Shown here piece by piece: positions 38,259 through 51,565 of a stretch of 64,000 nt of DNA. Made by a program: the position numbers and the translations under genes. The stretch comes from Psychrobacillus psychrotolerans (GTDB taxonomy: Bacteria; Bacillota; Bacilli; Bacillales_A; Planococcaceae): the NCBI RefSeq assembly GCF_900115805.1, contig NZ_FOXU01000001.1, positions 744,001 through 808,000 on the forward strand, given 5' to 3'. The stretch's first letter is position 1, and the number at the start of each line of letters is the position of its first letter. The notes beneath the pieces are model-generated. The model did no database searches, had not been told where the DNA came from, and saw only the letters and a list, made by a program, of their open reading frames with translations.

Positions 38259-39056
38259 ATGGCATTTAACCAACAAAACCTTAGTCCAGGAACTGCTTTT
38301 TTTCGGTTCATGTTAGGTTCAGTAATGACCACTTATGGAACTGTACGACTTTTACATGAACCTAAAAGCAGAAGCGGGAAGATGCTCGTCCTTTTTGGTT
38401 CTATGAAAGCTGCTGAAGGAGCAACAAAGTTTTGTCCGACGAAAGCGATTGGTACGGTGATGGATAATTTAGCTAATGAAAATGCTAAATCAGGTGCACA
38501 AGCTAATTCCAGTAACCAGATGGCTAATGGAACTCAAACAGGACAATATGCATCAGGTGGGAATACTGACAACCAGCATGGTGGGATCATGCAAATGGTT
38601 GGAAGTCTTGCACAAAAACTAACAAATGCTAATTCGTCTCAAAATACTTCTGGCTCTCAGAACGCAGGAGGAAATCAGACTAGCAATTCGGCTGACCAAA
38701 GTAATATGGGGAGCAATTCACCATCAATCGGTAACCTCGCTCAAACTATTGCCCCTCAGTTAAGTCAAGCAGTCAAAGAAGTAACGAATATGGCAAGTTC
38801 ACAACAATCATCAGGTACTAAAAATGAGCAAAAACAAGCTTCCGGAACTAGTGAGGGAACTAGCAAGAAAAATGCTACATCAAGTGGAAACAACTCAAAA
38901 TCAGCTTCTAGTACTAATGATAAGAAAGCTGCTCCCGCAATAGCAAACACTGATACAAACGGGAAATCTAACAATTCGAATATAGACTCATCCATCATAG
39001 TAGAAGTATCGAAATCAAGTCATAAGAATTCAACTACACCAAACATTCTACAATAA
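38259..39056 (+). CDS. DUF2892-like protein with long Ser/Asn/Gln-rich tail
   Basis: Function unknown. Residues 1-65 (SPGTAFFRFMLGSVMTTYGTVRL ... FGSMKAAEGATKFCPTKAI) resemble the DUF2892/YgaP-like two-helix membrane domain, including the terminal FCP motif. The remaining 200 residues are low complexity: rich in Ser, Asn, Gln, Thr, Gly and Lys, with short helical islands (GGIMQMVGSLAQKL, IGNLAQTIAPQLSQAVKEVTNMA). AGAGGAGG precedes the ATG. It follows a SASP gene on the same strand after its terminator; a spore-related role is only a guess from location. Confidence 0.75.
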   Translation: MAFNQQNLSPGTAFFRFMLGSVMTTYGTVRLLHEPKSRSGKMLVLFGSMKAAEGATKFCPTKAIGTVMDNLANENAKSGAQANSSNQMANGTQTGQYASGGNTDNQHGGIMQMVGSLAQKLTNANSSQNTSGSQNAGGNQTSNSADQSNMGSNSPSIGNLAQTIAPQLSQAVKEVTNMASSQQSSGTKNEQKQASGTSEGTSKKNATSSGNNSKSASSTNDKKAAPAIANTDTNGKSNNSNIDSSIIVEVSKSSHKNSTTPNILQ

Positions 39057-39081
39057 GCAATATTTGACTATACTTTCTTCA

Positions 39082-39143
39082 AACTGAAAACGTGCTTAGT
39101 ACCAGTCGAAAACTTCGAGTGACTACATAGCACGTTTTCAGTT
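39082..39143. terminator. Long inverted repeat between convergent genes
   Basis: AACTGAAAACGTGCT pairs perfectly with AGCACGTTTTCAGTT over 15 bases, enclosing a further imperfect stem (TAGT/ACTA). It lies between the DUF2892-like gene and the convergent HprK-like gene and may terminate both; no long T-tract follows. Confidence 0.6.
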
Positions 39144-39197
39144 ATCCCACCAAGTATTACAGTCCTATTGCTAATATGATGTAACCAACACTTAATA

Positions 39198-40121
39198 TTA
39201 ACCTTCCTCTTCAAAATCTTCCTCTAATCGCTTTACAAACTCTTCTGCAGCACTATATCCTTGCTGTTTTAAATACCAATTATTTGCCGCTGCCTCAATA
39301 AGTCCCGCAACATCACGGCCAGGTTGTAATTGGATTTGCATATGCGGTATTTGAACACCCATATAATCTATAAATTTTGTTTCTAATTCTAATTCATTGT
39401 TTAATGTATTGCTTTCCCATTTAGTTAACTCAATATCTAATGCGATTCGAGTTTCCTCTTGAAATGCAGTACGGCCATATAGACGGACTACATTCAACAA
39501 ACCAATACTTCGTAGCGCCAAAAATTCTTTGTTTTTCTCATTATGAGAACCTAAAAGAGTCTGTGGACTTAGCTTTTTTAACACAACGATATCATCTGCT
39601 ACTAGCCTATGGCCACGCCCTATTAGTGTATGTGCTGTTTCACTTTTACCGACACCAGATTTCCCCCGCAACAAAATCCCCATACCAGATACATTCACAC
39701 AAACACCATGAATTGAAATCTCTGGAGCCATCGCTTTTACAACAAATGCATCTAGTTTTGCACTTACTGCGCTTGTAGAATCAGGAGTGCGCAATAGTGG
39801 GATATCATTTTCTACACAATATTGTATTAGACCGGGAGGCTCGGCCTGGTTGGAGGTAATTATTATACAAGGTGGATCGTATTGAATAATGTTACCTATA
39901 CGTAACTTACACTCTTCAATCTGGAGTGTGTGTAAATAATTTATTTCATTTTTCCCTAGGATTTGAATATGTTCCGTTGCTATAAAATCGAACTTGTCCA
40001 TAAACTCCAAGCCTGGACGTCGTACTTTTGTTTTCTTTACTACCCGATGGAATTGATTGTGACCAGATAAAACTTCTAGAGAAAATCTATTCACAAGGTC
40101 CATCACAGTTAAAATTTTCAT
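39198..40121 (-). CDS. Divergent HPr kinase/phosphorylase-like protein
   Basis: Full-length member of the HprK family (307 residues). The N-terminal domain (1-130: LTVMDLVNRFSLEVLSG, RPGLEFMDKFDFI) and the kinase domain are both present: His in IHGVCVNVSG, P-loop GKSGVGKS (about 156-163), RGHRLVADD. Two family signatures are altered: LEIRGLGIINV is LALRSIGLLNV, and PVRPGRNLAVIIEVAAMNF is QLQPGRDVAGLIEAAANNW. Canonical hprK acts on HPr Ser46 in carbon catabolite control and normally lies beside lgt, not here. This may be a paralogue with another substrate or a relocated, drifted hprK; the window cannot decide. Confidence 0.8.
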   Translation of the reverse strand: MKILTVMDLVNRFSLEVLSGHNQFHRVVKKTKVRRPGLEFMDKFDFIATEHIQILGKNEINYLHTLQIEECKLRIGNIIQYDPPCIIITSNQAEPPGLIQYCVENDIPLLRTPDSTSAVSAKLDAFVVKAMAPEISIHGVCVNVSGMGILLRGKSGVGKSETAHTLIGRGHRLVADDIVVLKKLSPQTLLGSHNEKNKEFLALRSIGLLNVVRLYGRTAFQEETRIALDIELTKWESNTLNNELELETKFIDYMGVQIPHMQIQLQPGRDVAGLIEAAANNWYLKQQGYSAAEEFVKRLEEDFEEEG

Positions 40122-40184
40122 CGCTTACACTCGCTCTCTCCGTATCATTAACTCATCATATAACAAAAATAAGTGCATAACTAT

Positions 40185-40478
40185 TCATTTCGTTTCAATT
40201 TTATTCTCAAGCAAAGTATAAGAGGAAAGATGATTATTATTCCAAAGCATTTTTGGGGTATAGTAAACTAATTTGATATCTATCCAAACCCCTAAAAGAA
40301 TAAAACTATATAAGATAAGTAACCAAGGTGCCCCGAATTGAATAAGCAAATATATCGGAAAAACTATTAATGTTACGCCAATAATAAAGCCTACTGTTAA
40401 AACAACCAGATAAAAAATCCACCAAAATAGCTCTATCCTTTTTTCAGTATACTCATGAATAACTTTTGAATTCCCCAT
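40185..40478 (-). CDS. Hypothetical small membrane protein upstream of the HprK-like gene
   Basis: Not recognised. The product of 97 residues has a charged start (MGNSKVIHEYTEKRIEL), two to three membrane helices (about 18-42 and 45-66: FWWIFYLVVLTVGFIIGV, APWLLILYSFILLGVWI) and a polar C terminus. A GTG at 40535 would add 19 hydrophobic residues but lacks a ribosome-binding site and lies close to the pyrE terminator; the ATG chosen has GAGG at a rather short spacing. It precedes the HprK-like gene by 63 bases on the same strand, so they may form an operon. Confidence 0.55.
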   Translation of the reverse strand: MGNSKVIHEYTEKRIELFWWIFYLVVLTVGFIIGVTLIVFPIYLLIQFGAPWLLILYSFILLGVWIDIKLVYYTPKMLWNNNHLSSYTLLENKIETK

Positions 40479-40552
40479 AATTCCTCTTAACAAAAAGCCT
40501 TCTAAATATACGAGTAAGAATAGAATTAGTTTCACGTTAAAATTGTCTATAA

Positions 40553-40587
40553 GAAAACGATCCCTCTTTTGTAGAGAGATCGTTTAC
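40553..40587 (-). terminator. Terminator of the pyr operon
   Basis: Minus-strand AAACGATCTCTCT pairs with AGAGGGATCGTTTT, followed by CTT, just after the pyrE stop. Confidence 0.8.
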
Positions 40588-40595
40588 AACTTAGT

Positions 40596-41224
40596 CTATT
40601 GTAGTAGTCCACTTTTTAAATCACTATGCCATTTAGCAAGCATAGGAATATCTTCTTCCTTAATCATTCTTGCTTCTTTTGCAGCAGTTGTTAAAGCATC
40701 GTAATTTGTTAAACTGACGAACGAAATCCCTGCTTCTTTAAATGCTTGATCTGCTTTTAGTAGTCCATAAGTAAAAATACTAACAACACCTAGTACTTCT
40801 AGACCCTCTTTTTGAAGGGCTTCTACTGCCACTAGACTGCTTCCACCTGTCGAGATTAGATCTTCAATGACTACTACTTTTTGTCCTGCGACTACTTTAC
40901 CTTCAATTTGATTGCCACGACCATGTTCCTTTGCTTTTGAACGGACGTACATCATCGGAAGTTCCAGTACATCACTCACCCAAGCAGCATGGGGAATCCC
41001 CGCAGTTGCCGTACCAGCTACCGCTTCAGTTCCTGGGAAGTTTTTGTCGATGGCTTCTGCTAATCCCTGAGCAATTTCTTTTCGAATAGCAGGTGATGAC
41101 ATCGTAATACGGTTATCACAATATATTGGAGATTTAATACCAGAAGCCCATGTGAATGGATCGTTCGGTTTTAATGCAACTGCACCAACTTCTAGAAGTG
41201 CTTTGGCAATTTTGTTTTCTAAGC

Positions 41225-41228
<4 letters not shown>
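40596..41228 (-). CDS. pyrE: Orotate phosphoribosyltransferase
   Basis: PyrE joins orotate and PRPP to give OMP. The 210 residues open with [16 protein letters not shown], and the PRPP loop reads [24 protein letters not shown] and [15 protein letters not shown] are also typical. The start chosen forms an ATGA overlap with the pyrF stop and has GGGAGG upstream; a GTG/ATG five codons earlier is too close to that site. Last gene of the pyr operon. Confidence 0.96.
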
Positions 41229-43615
<2,387 letters not shown>

Positions 43616-43619
<4 letters not shown>

Positions 43620-46600
43620 GCTTTTACCTCCTGATGTTTCATCGTTTCAGTTGAGAATGTCATTGACTCAATGACACGCAGCATTGCTTCTGCAGTATCT
43701 AATGAAGTTAAACAAGGGATGCCATTTTCTACGGATTCTCTACGAATACGGAATCCATCACGTTCTGGCTGCATTCCTTTTGTTAACGTATTAATGATAA
43801 ATTGTGCTTCCCCTTTTTGAATTACATCTAGTAAAGTAGTTCCTTTTGAACCTATTTTATCAACGATATCTACTGGAATCCCAACATTTTTAATCGCTTC
43901 AGCAGTACCTTGAGTAGCCATAATGCGGAATCCTATTGCATAGAATCTTTTCGCAATCTCGATGCCTTCTGCTTTATCTTTATCTGAGATAGTCATTAGC
44001 ACTGTGCCATGATCTTTAATCTCCATACCCGCTGCTACTAAACCTTTATATAATGCTTTTTCAAGCGTGATATCTTTGCCCATTACTTCGCCAGTAGATT
44101 TCATCTCAGGTCCGAGTGTAATGTCTACACGACGAAGTTTCGCAAAACTGAACACTGGTACTTTTACATATACACCTGGGCTAGTTGGAGCAAGTCCTGG
44201 TGTATAACCTTGTTCTATAATTGATTGACCTAAAATCGCTTTTGTTGCAATATTCGCCATCGGAATCGATGTGATTTTACTTAAGAATGGTACAGTACGA
44301 CTTGAACGTGGATTTACTTCAATAACATAAACCTCATCTTTTGAAATAACATATTGAATATTCATCAATCCAACAATTTTCAATCCTTTTGCAAGTCTTG
44401 TTGTGTAATCTACCAATGTATCCATCTGGTATTGCGAAAGCTTCTGTGGCGGATACACAGCAATTGAGTCACCAGAATGGACTCCTGCACGTTCAATATG
44501 TTCCATGATTCCTGGTATTAACACATTTTCACCATCACAAATTGCATCTACTTCTATTTCTGTTCCAGTTAAGTAGCGGTCAATCAAAACTGGTTTTTCA
44601 GGACTTGCTTCCACCGCATTCTCCATATAATGTTTAATCTCATCTTCGGTGTAGACAATTTGCATGGCACGCCCACCAAGTACGTATGAAGGTCTCACTA
44701 ATACTGGGTATCCTATTTCATTGGCAATGGTCGTTGCTTCTTCTACAGACACAGCAGTTTTTCCGAGTGGCTGTGGAATATCTATTTCATGAAGAGCTGC
44801 TTCAAACTTATTACGATTTTCTGCACGATCAATGTCCTCTAGCGTTGTACCTAAAATTTTCACGCCTCTTTCTTCCAACCCAGCAGCTAAGTTGATAGCC
44901 GTTTGTCCTCCAAATTGAACAACTACCCCTTTTGGCTGCTCTAAGTCTACGATGTGCATAACATCTTCTAATGTGAGTGGTTCAAAATATAATTTATCTG
45001 AAATGGAGAAATCGGTTGAAACTGTTTCAGGGTTATTATTAATAATAATTGCCTCATAGCCCGCTTCTTTTATCGCCCATACAGAATGTACAGTTGCATA
45101 GTCAAACTCAACCCCTTGACCAATACGGATCGGCCCTGACCCTAACACAATCACACTTTCCTTTTCCGTACGAATAGATTCATTTTCCTCTTCATATGTT
45201 CCGTAAAAGTAAGGTGTTTCAGACTCAAACTCCCCTGCACACGTATCGACCATTTTATAAACTGGTACAATTCCATTTTCTTTTTTAAATTTATAAACTT
45301 CTAATTCAGTTACATGCCAATATTTTGCAATAGTTTTATCTGCAAAGCCCATACGTTTTGCTTTATATAACACTTCTTGATCGAAAGGATTTGCTTGGAT
45401 TACTTGTTCGTACTTCACGATATTTTGAAGCTTGTTCAAGAAAAATTGATCGATCTGACTCCACTCATGTATCGTTTCTACAGATACTCCACGGCGGAGT
45501 GCTTCTCCTATAAAGAATAATCTTTCATCACCCGCACGACGAATGCGTTTTTCCATCCACGCATCTGTAATTGATTCACTATTTTTCATTTCGATATGGA
45601 AGTGCCCAGTTTCAAGTGAACGTACTGATTTAAGAATTGCTTCCTCAAATGTACGTCCTAAAGACATTACTTCTCCAGTAGCTTTCATTTGTGTTCCTAG
45701 ATTACGTTTTGCCGATTCAAATTTATCGAATGGCCATCTAGGAATTTTGGCAACAATATAATCCAATGCTGGCTCGAAGCAAGCGTAGGTTTTTTGGGTA
45801 ACTGGATTCATCATCTCATCCAATGTAAGACCAACAGCAATTTTAGCGGCAAGTTTTGCAATTGGATAGCCAGTTGCTTTTGATGCCAATGCAGAAGAAC
45901 GGCTAACTCGTGGGTTCACTTCAATAATATAATAATTGAAGCTATGTGGATCCAGTGCTAACTGTACATTACACCCACCCTCAATTTTAAGTGCACGAAT
46001 AATTTTTAAAGATACATTTCGAAGCATTTGGTTTTCTCGGTCTGACAATGTTTGTGTAGGAGCAACAACAATTGAGTCCCCAGTATGGATCCCAACAGCG
46101 TCGAAGTTTTCCATATTACATACAACAATTGCATTATCCGCAGAATCACGCATTACTTCGTATTCTATCTCTTTATATCCAGCAATGGATTTCTCGAGTA
46201 AACACTGTGTAACCGGACTATATTTTAAACCACTTGTCACTATTTCAGCTAAATCGTTATCGTTATAACAAATACCCCCACCAGTTCCACCCATTGTAAA
46301 TGCCGGACGGACAATAACTGGATAACCAATTCGCTCAACAAATGCTTTTGCTTCTTCCAGATTATGAATAATATCGCTATCGGGAACTGGTTCATTTAAT
46401 TCATTCATCAACGTACGGAATAAATCTCGGTCTTCCGCTTTGTGAATAGCTTCCAGTTTTGTACCTAATATTTCAATTCCTAGTTCATCTAAAATGCCGG
46501 ACTCATCGAGTTCAATTGCCATATTTAGTCCAGTTTGTCCCCCAAGTGTTGGTAAGATGGCATCTGGACGTTCTTTACGAATGATTTTACTAACAAATGG

Positions 46601-46813
46601 TAACGTGAGAGGTTCAATATAAACTTTATCTGCAATTTCTGTATCTGTCATAATAGTTGCAGGATTTGAATTCACTAAAATAACACTATAACCTTCTTCT
46701 CTTAGTGAGATACATGCTTGTGTACCCGCATAATCGAATTCCGCTGCTTGGCCGATTACAATTGGACCAGAACCTATTACTAGTATTGTTTTTATATCTT
46801 TACGTTTAGGCAT
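43616..46813 (-). CDS. carB: Carbamoyl-phosphate synthase, large subunit (pyrimidine-type)
   Basis: CarB makes carbamoyl phosphate from bicarbonate, ammonia and two ATP. The 1065 residues are two homologous ATP-grasp halves ([22 protein letters not shown] near the start; [18 protein letters not shown] at about 550) and a C-terminal MGS-like allosteric domain (about 930 onward). A nine-codon extension is rejected; GGAG lies seven bases before MPKRKDI. It overlaps carA and pyrK. Being in the pyr operon it is the uracil-regulated copy (PyrAB); an arginine-specific copy may exist elsewhere. Confidence 0.97.
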
Positions 46814-47906
46814 GTGAACTCTCCTTTTTGCTTTCAGCATTCATTAGTTCGATAAACTCATCAAATAGATGTTTTGAATCTTCTGGTCCCGATGATCCTT
46901 CTGGGTGGAACTGAACACAGAATACCGGGAATTTAGTATGTCTTACTCCTTCAACCGTGCCATCATTTAACGCTATATGTGTTATTTCTAAATCTGTTTG
47001 TGCGATGGAATCTGCATCAATTGCATAACCGTGATTTTGAGAAGTTAACTCTGTTCTTCCAGTTCTGAGATCTTTTACTGGGTGATTTCCTCCGCGATGT
47101 CCAAATTTTAACTTGAAGGATGTAGCGCCACTTGCAAGTGAAATAAGTTGATGTCCAAGGCATACTCCGAAAATCGGCACTTTCCCAATAATTCCTTTTA
47201 CCATTTCAATTGCTTCTGGAATATCAGTTGGATCTCCAGGTCCGTTAGATAGCATGACACCATCAGGGTACATACCTAGAATTTCAGTTGCTGATGTATT
47301 ATAAGGGACAACAATAATATCGCAATCTCTTTTATTTAGCTCTCTTAATATGCCGTGTTTCATACCAAAGTCCACAAGTACGACTCTCTTTCCTCGTCCG
47401 GGACTTGGATATGGACGAGTTATAGAAACTTGTTGCACTACATTTTTTGGGATTTCCGTAGCGAGAAGTTCTTTTACAACTTGATCCACATTCACTTCTT
47501 CACCAGCATTTGTAAGTCTGCCTTTTAGAGAACCATGCTTACGAATAATACGAGTAAGCTTTCTCGTATCGATTCCTTCAATTCCTGGAACGTTTTTCCC
47601 TTTTAAAAATTCACTCAAAGTACCTGTACTTCTGAAATTTGATGGTTGTTCCGCAAGCTCTCTTATAACCACTCCGGAAAGACCTATTTTAATAGCTTCA
47701 AAATCATCAGGATTTACACCGTAGTTACCAACCATTGGATACGTAAACGTCAATATTTGTCCACAGTTAGAAGGATCTGATATAGATTCTTGATAGCCTG
47801 TCATGGCAGTTGTAAAAATCACTTCACCAATTGTCCCTGCATCACTACCAAATGCATTTCCCTTAAACACCGTACCGTCTTCTAATATTAAATATCTTGT
47901 TTTCAT
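46806..47906 (-). CDS. carA: Carbamoyl-phosphate synthase, small subunit
   Basis: CarA is the glutaminase subunit supplying ammonia to CarB. The 366 residues hold an N-terminal CPSase domain ([13 protein letters not shown]) and a class I glutamine amidotransferase domain with nucleophile in GVCLGHQL and His-Glu in [19 protein letters not shown] lies eight bases before the chosen ATG, which overlaps the pyrC stop; a six-codon extension is not supported. Confidence 0.97.
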   Translation of the reverse strand: MKTRYLILEDGTVFKGNAFGSDAGTIGEVIFTTAMTGYQESISDPSNCGQILTFTYPMVGNYGVNPDDFEAIKIGLSGVVIRELAEQPSNFRSTGTLSEFLKGKNVPGIEGIDTRKLTRIIRKHGSLKGRLTNAGEEVNVDQVVKELLATEIPKNVVQQVSITRPYPSPGRGKRVVLVDFGMKHGILRELNKRDCDIIVVPYNTSATEILGMYPDGVMLSNGPGDPTDIPEAIEMVKGIIGKVPIFGVCLGHQLISLASGATSFKLKFGHRGGNHPVKDLRTGRTELTSQNHGYAIDADSIAQTDLEITHIALNDGTVEGVRHTKFPVFCVQFHPEGSSGPEDSKHLFDEFIELMNAESKKESSHA

Positions 47907-49183
47907 ATTTGTTCCTCCTGCCATACGATTTCTCCGTTATACATTGTCAGTTGTGGCCAACCATTACAAACAATTCCGTTAAACGGTGTATTTTTCCCTT
48001 TAGATATAAATGTTTCTTTATCTATTTTTTGTTCTTTTTTTAAGTCTATTAAAACCAAATCCGCTGGTGATCCTACTTCTAGCTTCCCAAACTCAAATCC
48101 GAATACTTTGGCTGGTTTAATAGTTAGGTAATCCAATAGTTGCTGTAATGTCCACTCACCAGGTTTTACGAAGTGAGTATATAATAATGGGAATGCTGTC
48201 TCTAAACCGACAATTCCGAACGGCGCTTTTTCAAATCCATTTGATTTTTCTTCTTCTGTATGAGGAGCATGATCAGTGGCGATAAAATCTAAAGTTCCAT
48301 CTACTAACCCCGCTCGTAGTGCCATCATATCTTCTTTAGCTCTAAGTGGTGGGTTCATTTTCCAAATTGCTTCATCAGATGGAATATCATCCTCACAAAG
48401 TATTAAATGATGAGGACTTACTTCCGCTGTTACGTGAATACCTGCTTTTTTAGCGTCTCGTATTACTCGTACAGATTCTTTTGTACTTACATGACATACA
48501 TGATAATGAGCCCCTGCTGCTTCTGCGAGTAAAATATCACGCGCAATATGTACGGATTCTGAAACTGATGGGATCCCCTTCAATCCAAGCTCTTCACTTC
48601 GTTTTCCTTTATGCATAACTCCACCGTAGATTAACGAGTTATCTTCACAATGCGCAACAATTGGAATATTAAATTTCGCAGCTTCTTCCATTGCTTCCAG
48701 CATTGTACCTGCAGCTTGAACACCAACACCATCATCTGTTAAAGCAAAGGCTCCAAGATTTTTCAACGATTTAATATCTGTTCTTTCTTTACCTGCTTGT
48801 CGAATAGTAATAGAACCATATGGCAAGACACGTACAAGTGCGTTTTTCTCTACTAAATCTAAAACATGTGAGAAGTTTTCGGCTGTATCAGGCACTGGTC
48901 TTGTATTTGGCATAGCACAAATAGTTGTATAGCCCCCTTTAGCGGCAGCATTCGTTCCTGTTTCTATCGTTTCCTTCTGCTCTCCACCTGGCTCACGTAA
49001 ATGTACATGAACATCAATAAACCCTGGAGAGAGCAAGAGACCTTTACCATCTATTTGTTGTGCTACAGTTGATGTGACATTGGCTCCGATTGCAGCAATC
49101 TTACCATCTTCAACTAAAACAGCAGTCGTTTCAAATTCCCCTTCATTGTTAACTATTTGAACGTTTTGAATAATTTTTGTCAT
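47903..49183 (-). CDS. pyrC: Dihydroorotase
   Basis: PyrC cyclises carbamoyl aspartate to dihydroorotate. The 426-residue class I enzyme shows the zinc motif [15 protein letters not shown], the later His residues in IVAHCEDN and [11 protein letters not shown], and ATDHAPHT. One base separates it from pyrB, and it overlaps carA. Confidence 0.97.
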   Translation of the reverse strand: MTKIIQNVQIVNNEGEFETTAVLVEDGKIAAIGANVTSTVAQQIDGKGLLLSPGFIDVHVHLREPGGEQKETIETGTNAAAKGGYTTICAMPNTRPVPDTAENFSHVLDLVEKNALVRVLPYGSITIRQAGKERTDIKSLKNLGAFALTDDGVGVQAAGTMLEAMEEAAKFNIPIVAHCEDNSLIYGGVMHKGKRSEELGLKGIPSVSESVHIARDILLAEAAGAHYHVCHVSTKESVRVIRDAKKAGIHVTAEVSPHHLILCEDDIPSDEAIWKMNPPLRAKEDMMALRAGLVDGTLDFIATDHAPHTEEEKSNGFEKAPFGIVGLETAFPLLYTHFVKPGEWTLQQLLDYLTIKPAKVFGFEFGKLEVGSPADLVLIDLKKEQKIDKETFISKGKNTPFNGIVCNGWPQLTMYNGEIVWQEEQI

Positions 49184-49184
49184 G

Positions 49185-50063
49185 TTATTCTCTCCCTTTC
49201 AAAATCATTTCAATGACAGCCATGCGGACAAAAACACCATTTTCCATTTGTTTAAAGATTCTTGAACGATTACATTCAACTAATTCAGTGGCTATTTCCA
49301 CATCTCTGTTAAATGGTGCTGGATGCATGATAATTGCACTTTTGTTCATTTTTTTCTCTCGTTCTAGTGTGAGACCATACGCTTGGTGATATTGCTCTTT
49401 AGAAAATATTGTCTTCCCATCATGTCTTTCGTGTTGAACACGAAGCATCATGAGAACATCACTATCTTCTATTACCTCGTCGAAATTATTAAATGCTTCG
49501 AATTCTCCTTGCCATTCTGGTGGACATACAAATCGGACTTGTGCGCCTAGTCTTGTAAGTGCATCTGCATTTGATCTGGCAACACGACTATGGCTAATAT
49601 CCCCAACAATTGTTATTACTTTATTTTGCAAGGTCCCAAACTCTTGCCAAATAGTATAAATATCCAAAAGGCTTTGCGTCGGATGATTTCCTGTACCGTC
49701 TCCCCCGTTAATAATTACAGGTTTTACTTTTCCAACGAGTTCCTCAAAATAATTATTTTGTTCATGCCTAATTACTAATACATCTAGACCGATAGATTCT
49801 AAAACTTTTACTGTGTCATAAAGTGTTTCCCCTTTAAGGGTGCTTGAGAATCCAGCATCGAATGGAAGGACCTCTAAATTTAGCTTTCTTTCTGCCATTT
49901 CAAAACTCATCTTCGTTCTGGTACTAGGCTCAAAAAACAGATTTGAAACCATGTAATTATTCCTCAAGGTTGAGGAAGTACCATCATGAAACGCTTTTGT
50001 TTGATTTAATATGGAAAGTATTTGATCTGTCGATAATTCTTTCATTGATACCAAATTTTTCAT
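49185..50063 (-). CDS. pyrB: Aspartate carbamoyltransferase, catalytic chain
   Basis: PyrB joins carbamoyl phosphate and aspartate. The 292 residues show [13 protein letters not shown] (carbamoyl-phosphate loop), [14 protein letters not shown], and [11 protein letters not shown] near the C terminus. No regulatory PyrI chain gene is present, as usual in Bacillales. A 180-base attenuator-like leader lies upstream. Confidence 0.97.
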   Translation of the reverse strand: MKNLVSMKELSTDQILSILNQTKAFHDGTSSTLRNNYMVSNLFFEPSTRTKMSFEMAERKLNLEVLPFDAGFSSTLKGETLYDTVKVLESIGLDVLVIRHEQNNYFEELVGKVKPVIINGGDGTGNHPTQSLLDIYTIWQEFGTLQNKVITIVGDISHSRVARSNADALTRLGAQVRFVCPPEWQGEFEAFNNFDEVIEDSDVLMMLRVQHERHDGKTIFSKEQYHQAYGLTLEREKKMNKSAIIMHPAPFNRDVEIATELVECNRSRIFKQMENGVFVRMAVIEMILKGRE

Positions 50064-50116
50064 TTAACATCTACCTTTCTTTCCCACCAAACATTTTTGA
50101 TAATATCCAAATAATA

Positions 50117-50232
50117 GGAAAACCTCCTCGAAAAAGTCTCGAGAAGGTTCGTTTAAGCATAGACAAGTACCAGGATCATATGAAATATCCCAACTTGCTA
50201 TCCGAACCTTTTGCTGACTCACTGTTCAACTT
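50117..50232 (-). promoter_or_regulatory. Attenuator with degenerate PyrR site between pyrP and pyrB
   Basis: A terminator hairpin (AACCTTCTCGA with TCGAGGAGGTT, then TTTTCC, at 50117-50152) is preceded by GAACAGTGAGTCAGCAAAAGG (near 50206-50226), which occupies the place of a PyrR-binding loop but departs from the AGUCCNGNGAGGYU consensus. AAGGTTCG next to it can pair with CGAACCTT of the terminator arm, giving the expected antiterminator. Confidence 0.6.
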
Positions 50233-50245
50233 CTTAAAAGGCCAA

Positions 50246-51565
50246 TTATTTAGTTTGATATAAATCCGTACTTTCTGCTTGCTTTCTTCCAGGTAGGATG
50301 AGATTTAGTATAACTCCGATAATTGCTGCTAAAGCCATACCTTCAATGCTAAGTGCTTCCGTAACGATGAATTTTGCTCCTCCAATTCCTATTACGAGAA
50401 TGACGGATGCAATAACTAAGTTTCGACTATTGCCGAAATCTACTTTTGCATCAACTAACATCCGTAAACCACTTGCTGCAATTATCCCAAATAACAGAAT
50501 AGATACGCCACCTAGGACTGCTGTTGGTATCGTTGATATAACTGCCATCGCTTTTCCAAAGAATGATAGTAGAATTGCCACAACAGCAGCACCCAATATC
50601 ACATAGACACTATAAATACGAGTTATGGCTAAAACTCCAATGTTCTCCCCGTAGGTAGTTTTAGGTGGACCACCGATAAGTGCACTTACTAAAGTACCTA
50701 AGCCATCACCTAATAATGATCTATGCAGCCCTGGTTCTTTTATGTAGTCTCTCTCCACAACTTTTCCTAATACGAGCTGATGTCCAATATGCTCGGATAT
50801 AGTAACGATAACGATTGGCACCATTACTAGTAAAATATTCGTAGTAATGACAAAGTCATAATGTACCCCAGGTAGCAAAAAGTCTGGTGAAGCAAATAAT
50901 TTTGCTTCTTTAATTGGGGCAAAGTCAACAATCCCAATAATAATGGAATATATATAACCCACCACTAAACCTATTAAGATTGGCATTGTACTAATAATAT
51001 TTTTAAAGAAAACCGTACAGATAATTGCCGTAAACAATGTCACTAATGCCGCTGAGAAATGTAAGAAGCTATATTCTTTTAAGCCTGAATCTGCATTTGT
51101 TATATTCATCGCCATATCCACTGCCACACCAGATAGTCCTAATCCAATGACCATGATGACTGGTCCAACAACGATTGCTGGTAACAGCTTCATAATCCAC
51201 TTATAGCCACTTTTCCAAATTACGAGCGACACAATTCCGTAAACCAATCCTACGAAAACCGCACCGATCATTGCATTACCCGGATTAATAGCATCCCCCG
51301 CTTCATTCAAGCCATTTACTGCCACAAGAATTGGTGCGATGAATGCGAACGACGATCCTAAATATGCCGGAACTTGAAATTTAGTTACGAGTAAGAAGAT
51401 TATTGTTGCAATCCCACTTGTTAATAATGCAATTGCAGGACTCAAACCTACTAGTTGCGGTACCAAAATAGTCGATCCGAACATTGCAAACATATGTTGA
51501 AAACTTAAAGTGATGAGCTGTCCACTTGACGGCTTATCATTTACATCTAAAATGGCATTTGACAT
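50246..51565 (-). CDS. pyrP: Uracil permease
   Basis: NCS2-family uracil-proton symporter. The 439 residues form about 12-14 membrane helices; family stretches include LSFQHMFAMFGSTILVP at the start, and GDGLGTLVSALIGGPPKTTYGENIGV (about 290-315), the substrate-site region. It follows pyrR by only 28 bases, leaving no room for the attenuator found between these genes in B. subtilis. Confidence 0.96.
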   Translation of the reverse strand: MSNAILDVNDKPSSGQLITLSFQHMFAMFGSTILVPQLVGLSPAIALLTSGIATIIFLLVTKFQVPAYLGSSFAFIAPILVAVNGLNEAGDAINPGNAMIGAVFVGLVYGIVSLVIWKSGYKWIMKLLPAIVVGPVIMVIGLGLSGVAVDMAMNITNADSGLKEYSFLHFSAALVTLFTAIICTVFFKNIISTMPILIGLVVGYIYSIIIGIVDFAPIKEAKLFASPDFLLPGVHYDFVITTNILLVMVPIVIVTISEHIGHQLVLGKVVERDYIKEPGLHRSLLGDGLGTLVSALIGGPPKTTYGENIGVLAITRIYSVYVILGAAVVAILLSFFGKAMAVISTIPTAVLGGVSILLFGIIAASGLRMLVDAKVDFGNSRNLVIASVILVIGIGGAKFIVTEALSIEGMALAAIIGVILNLILPGRKQAESTDLYQTK

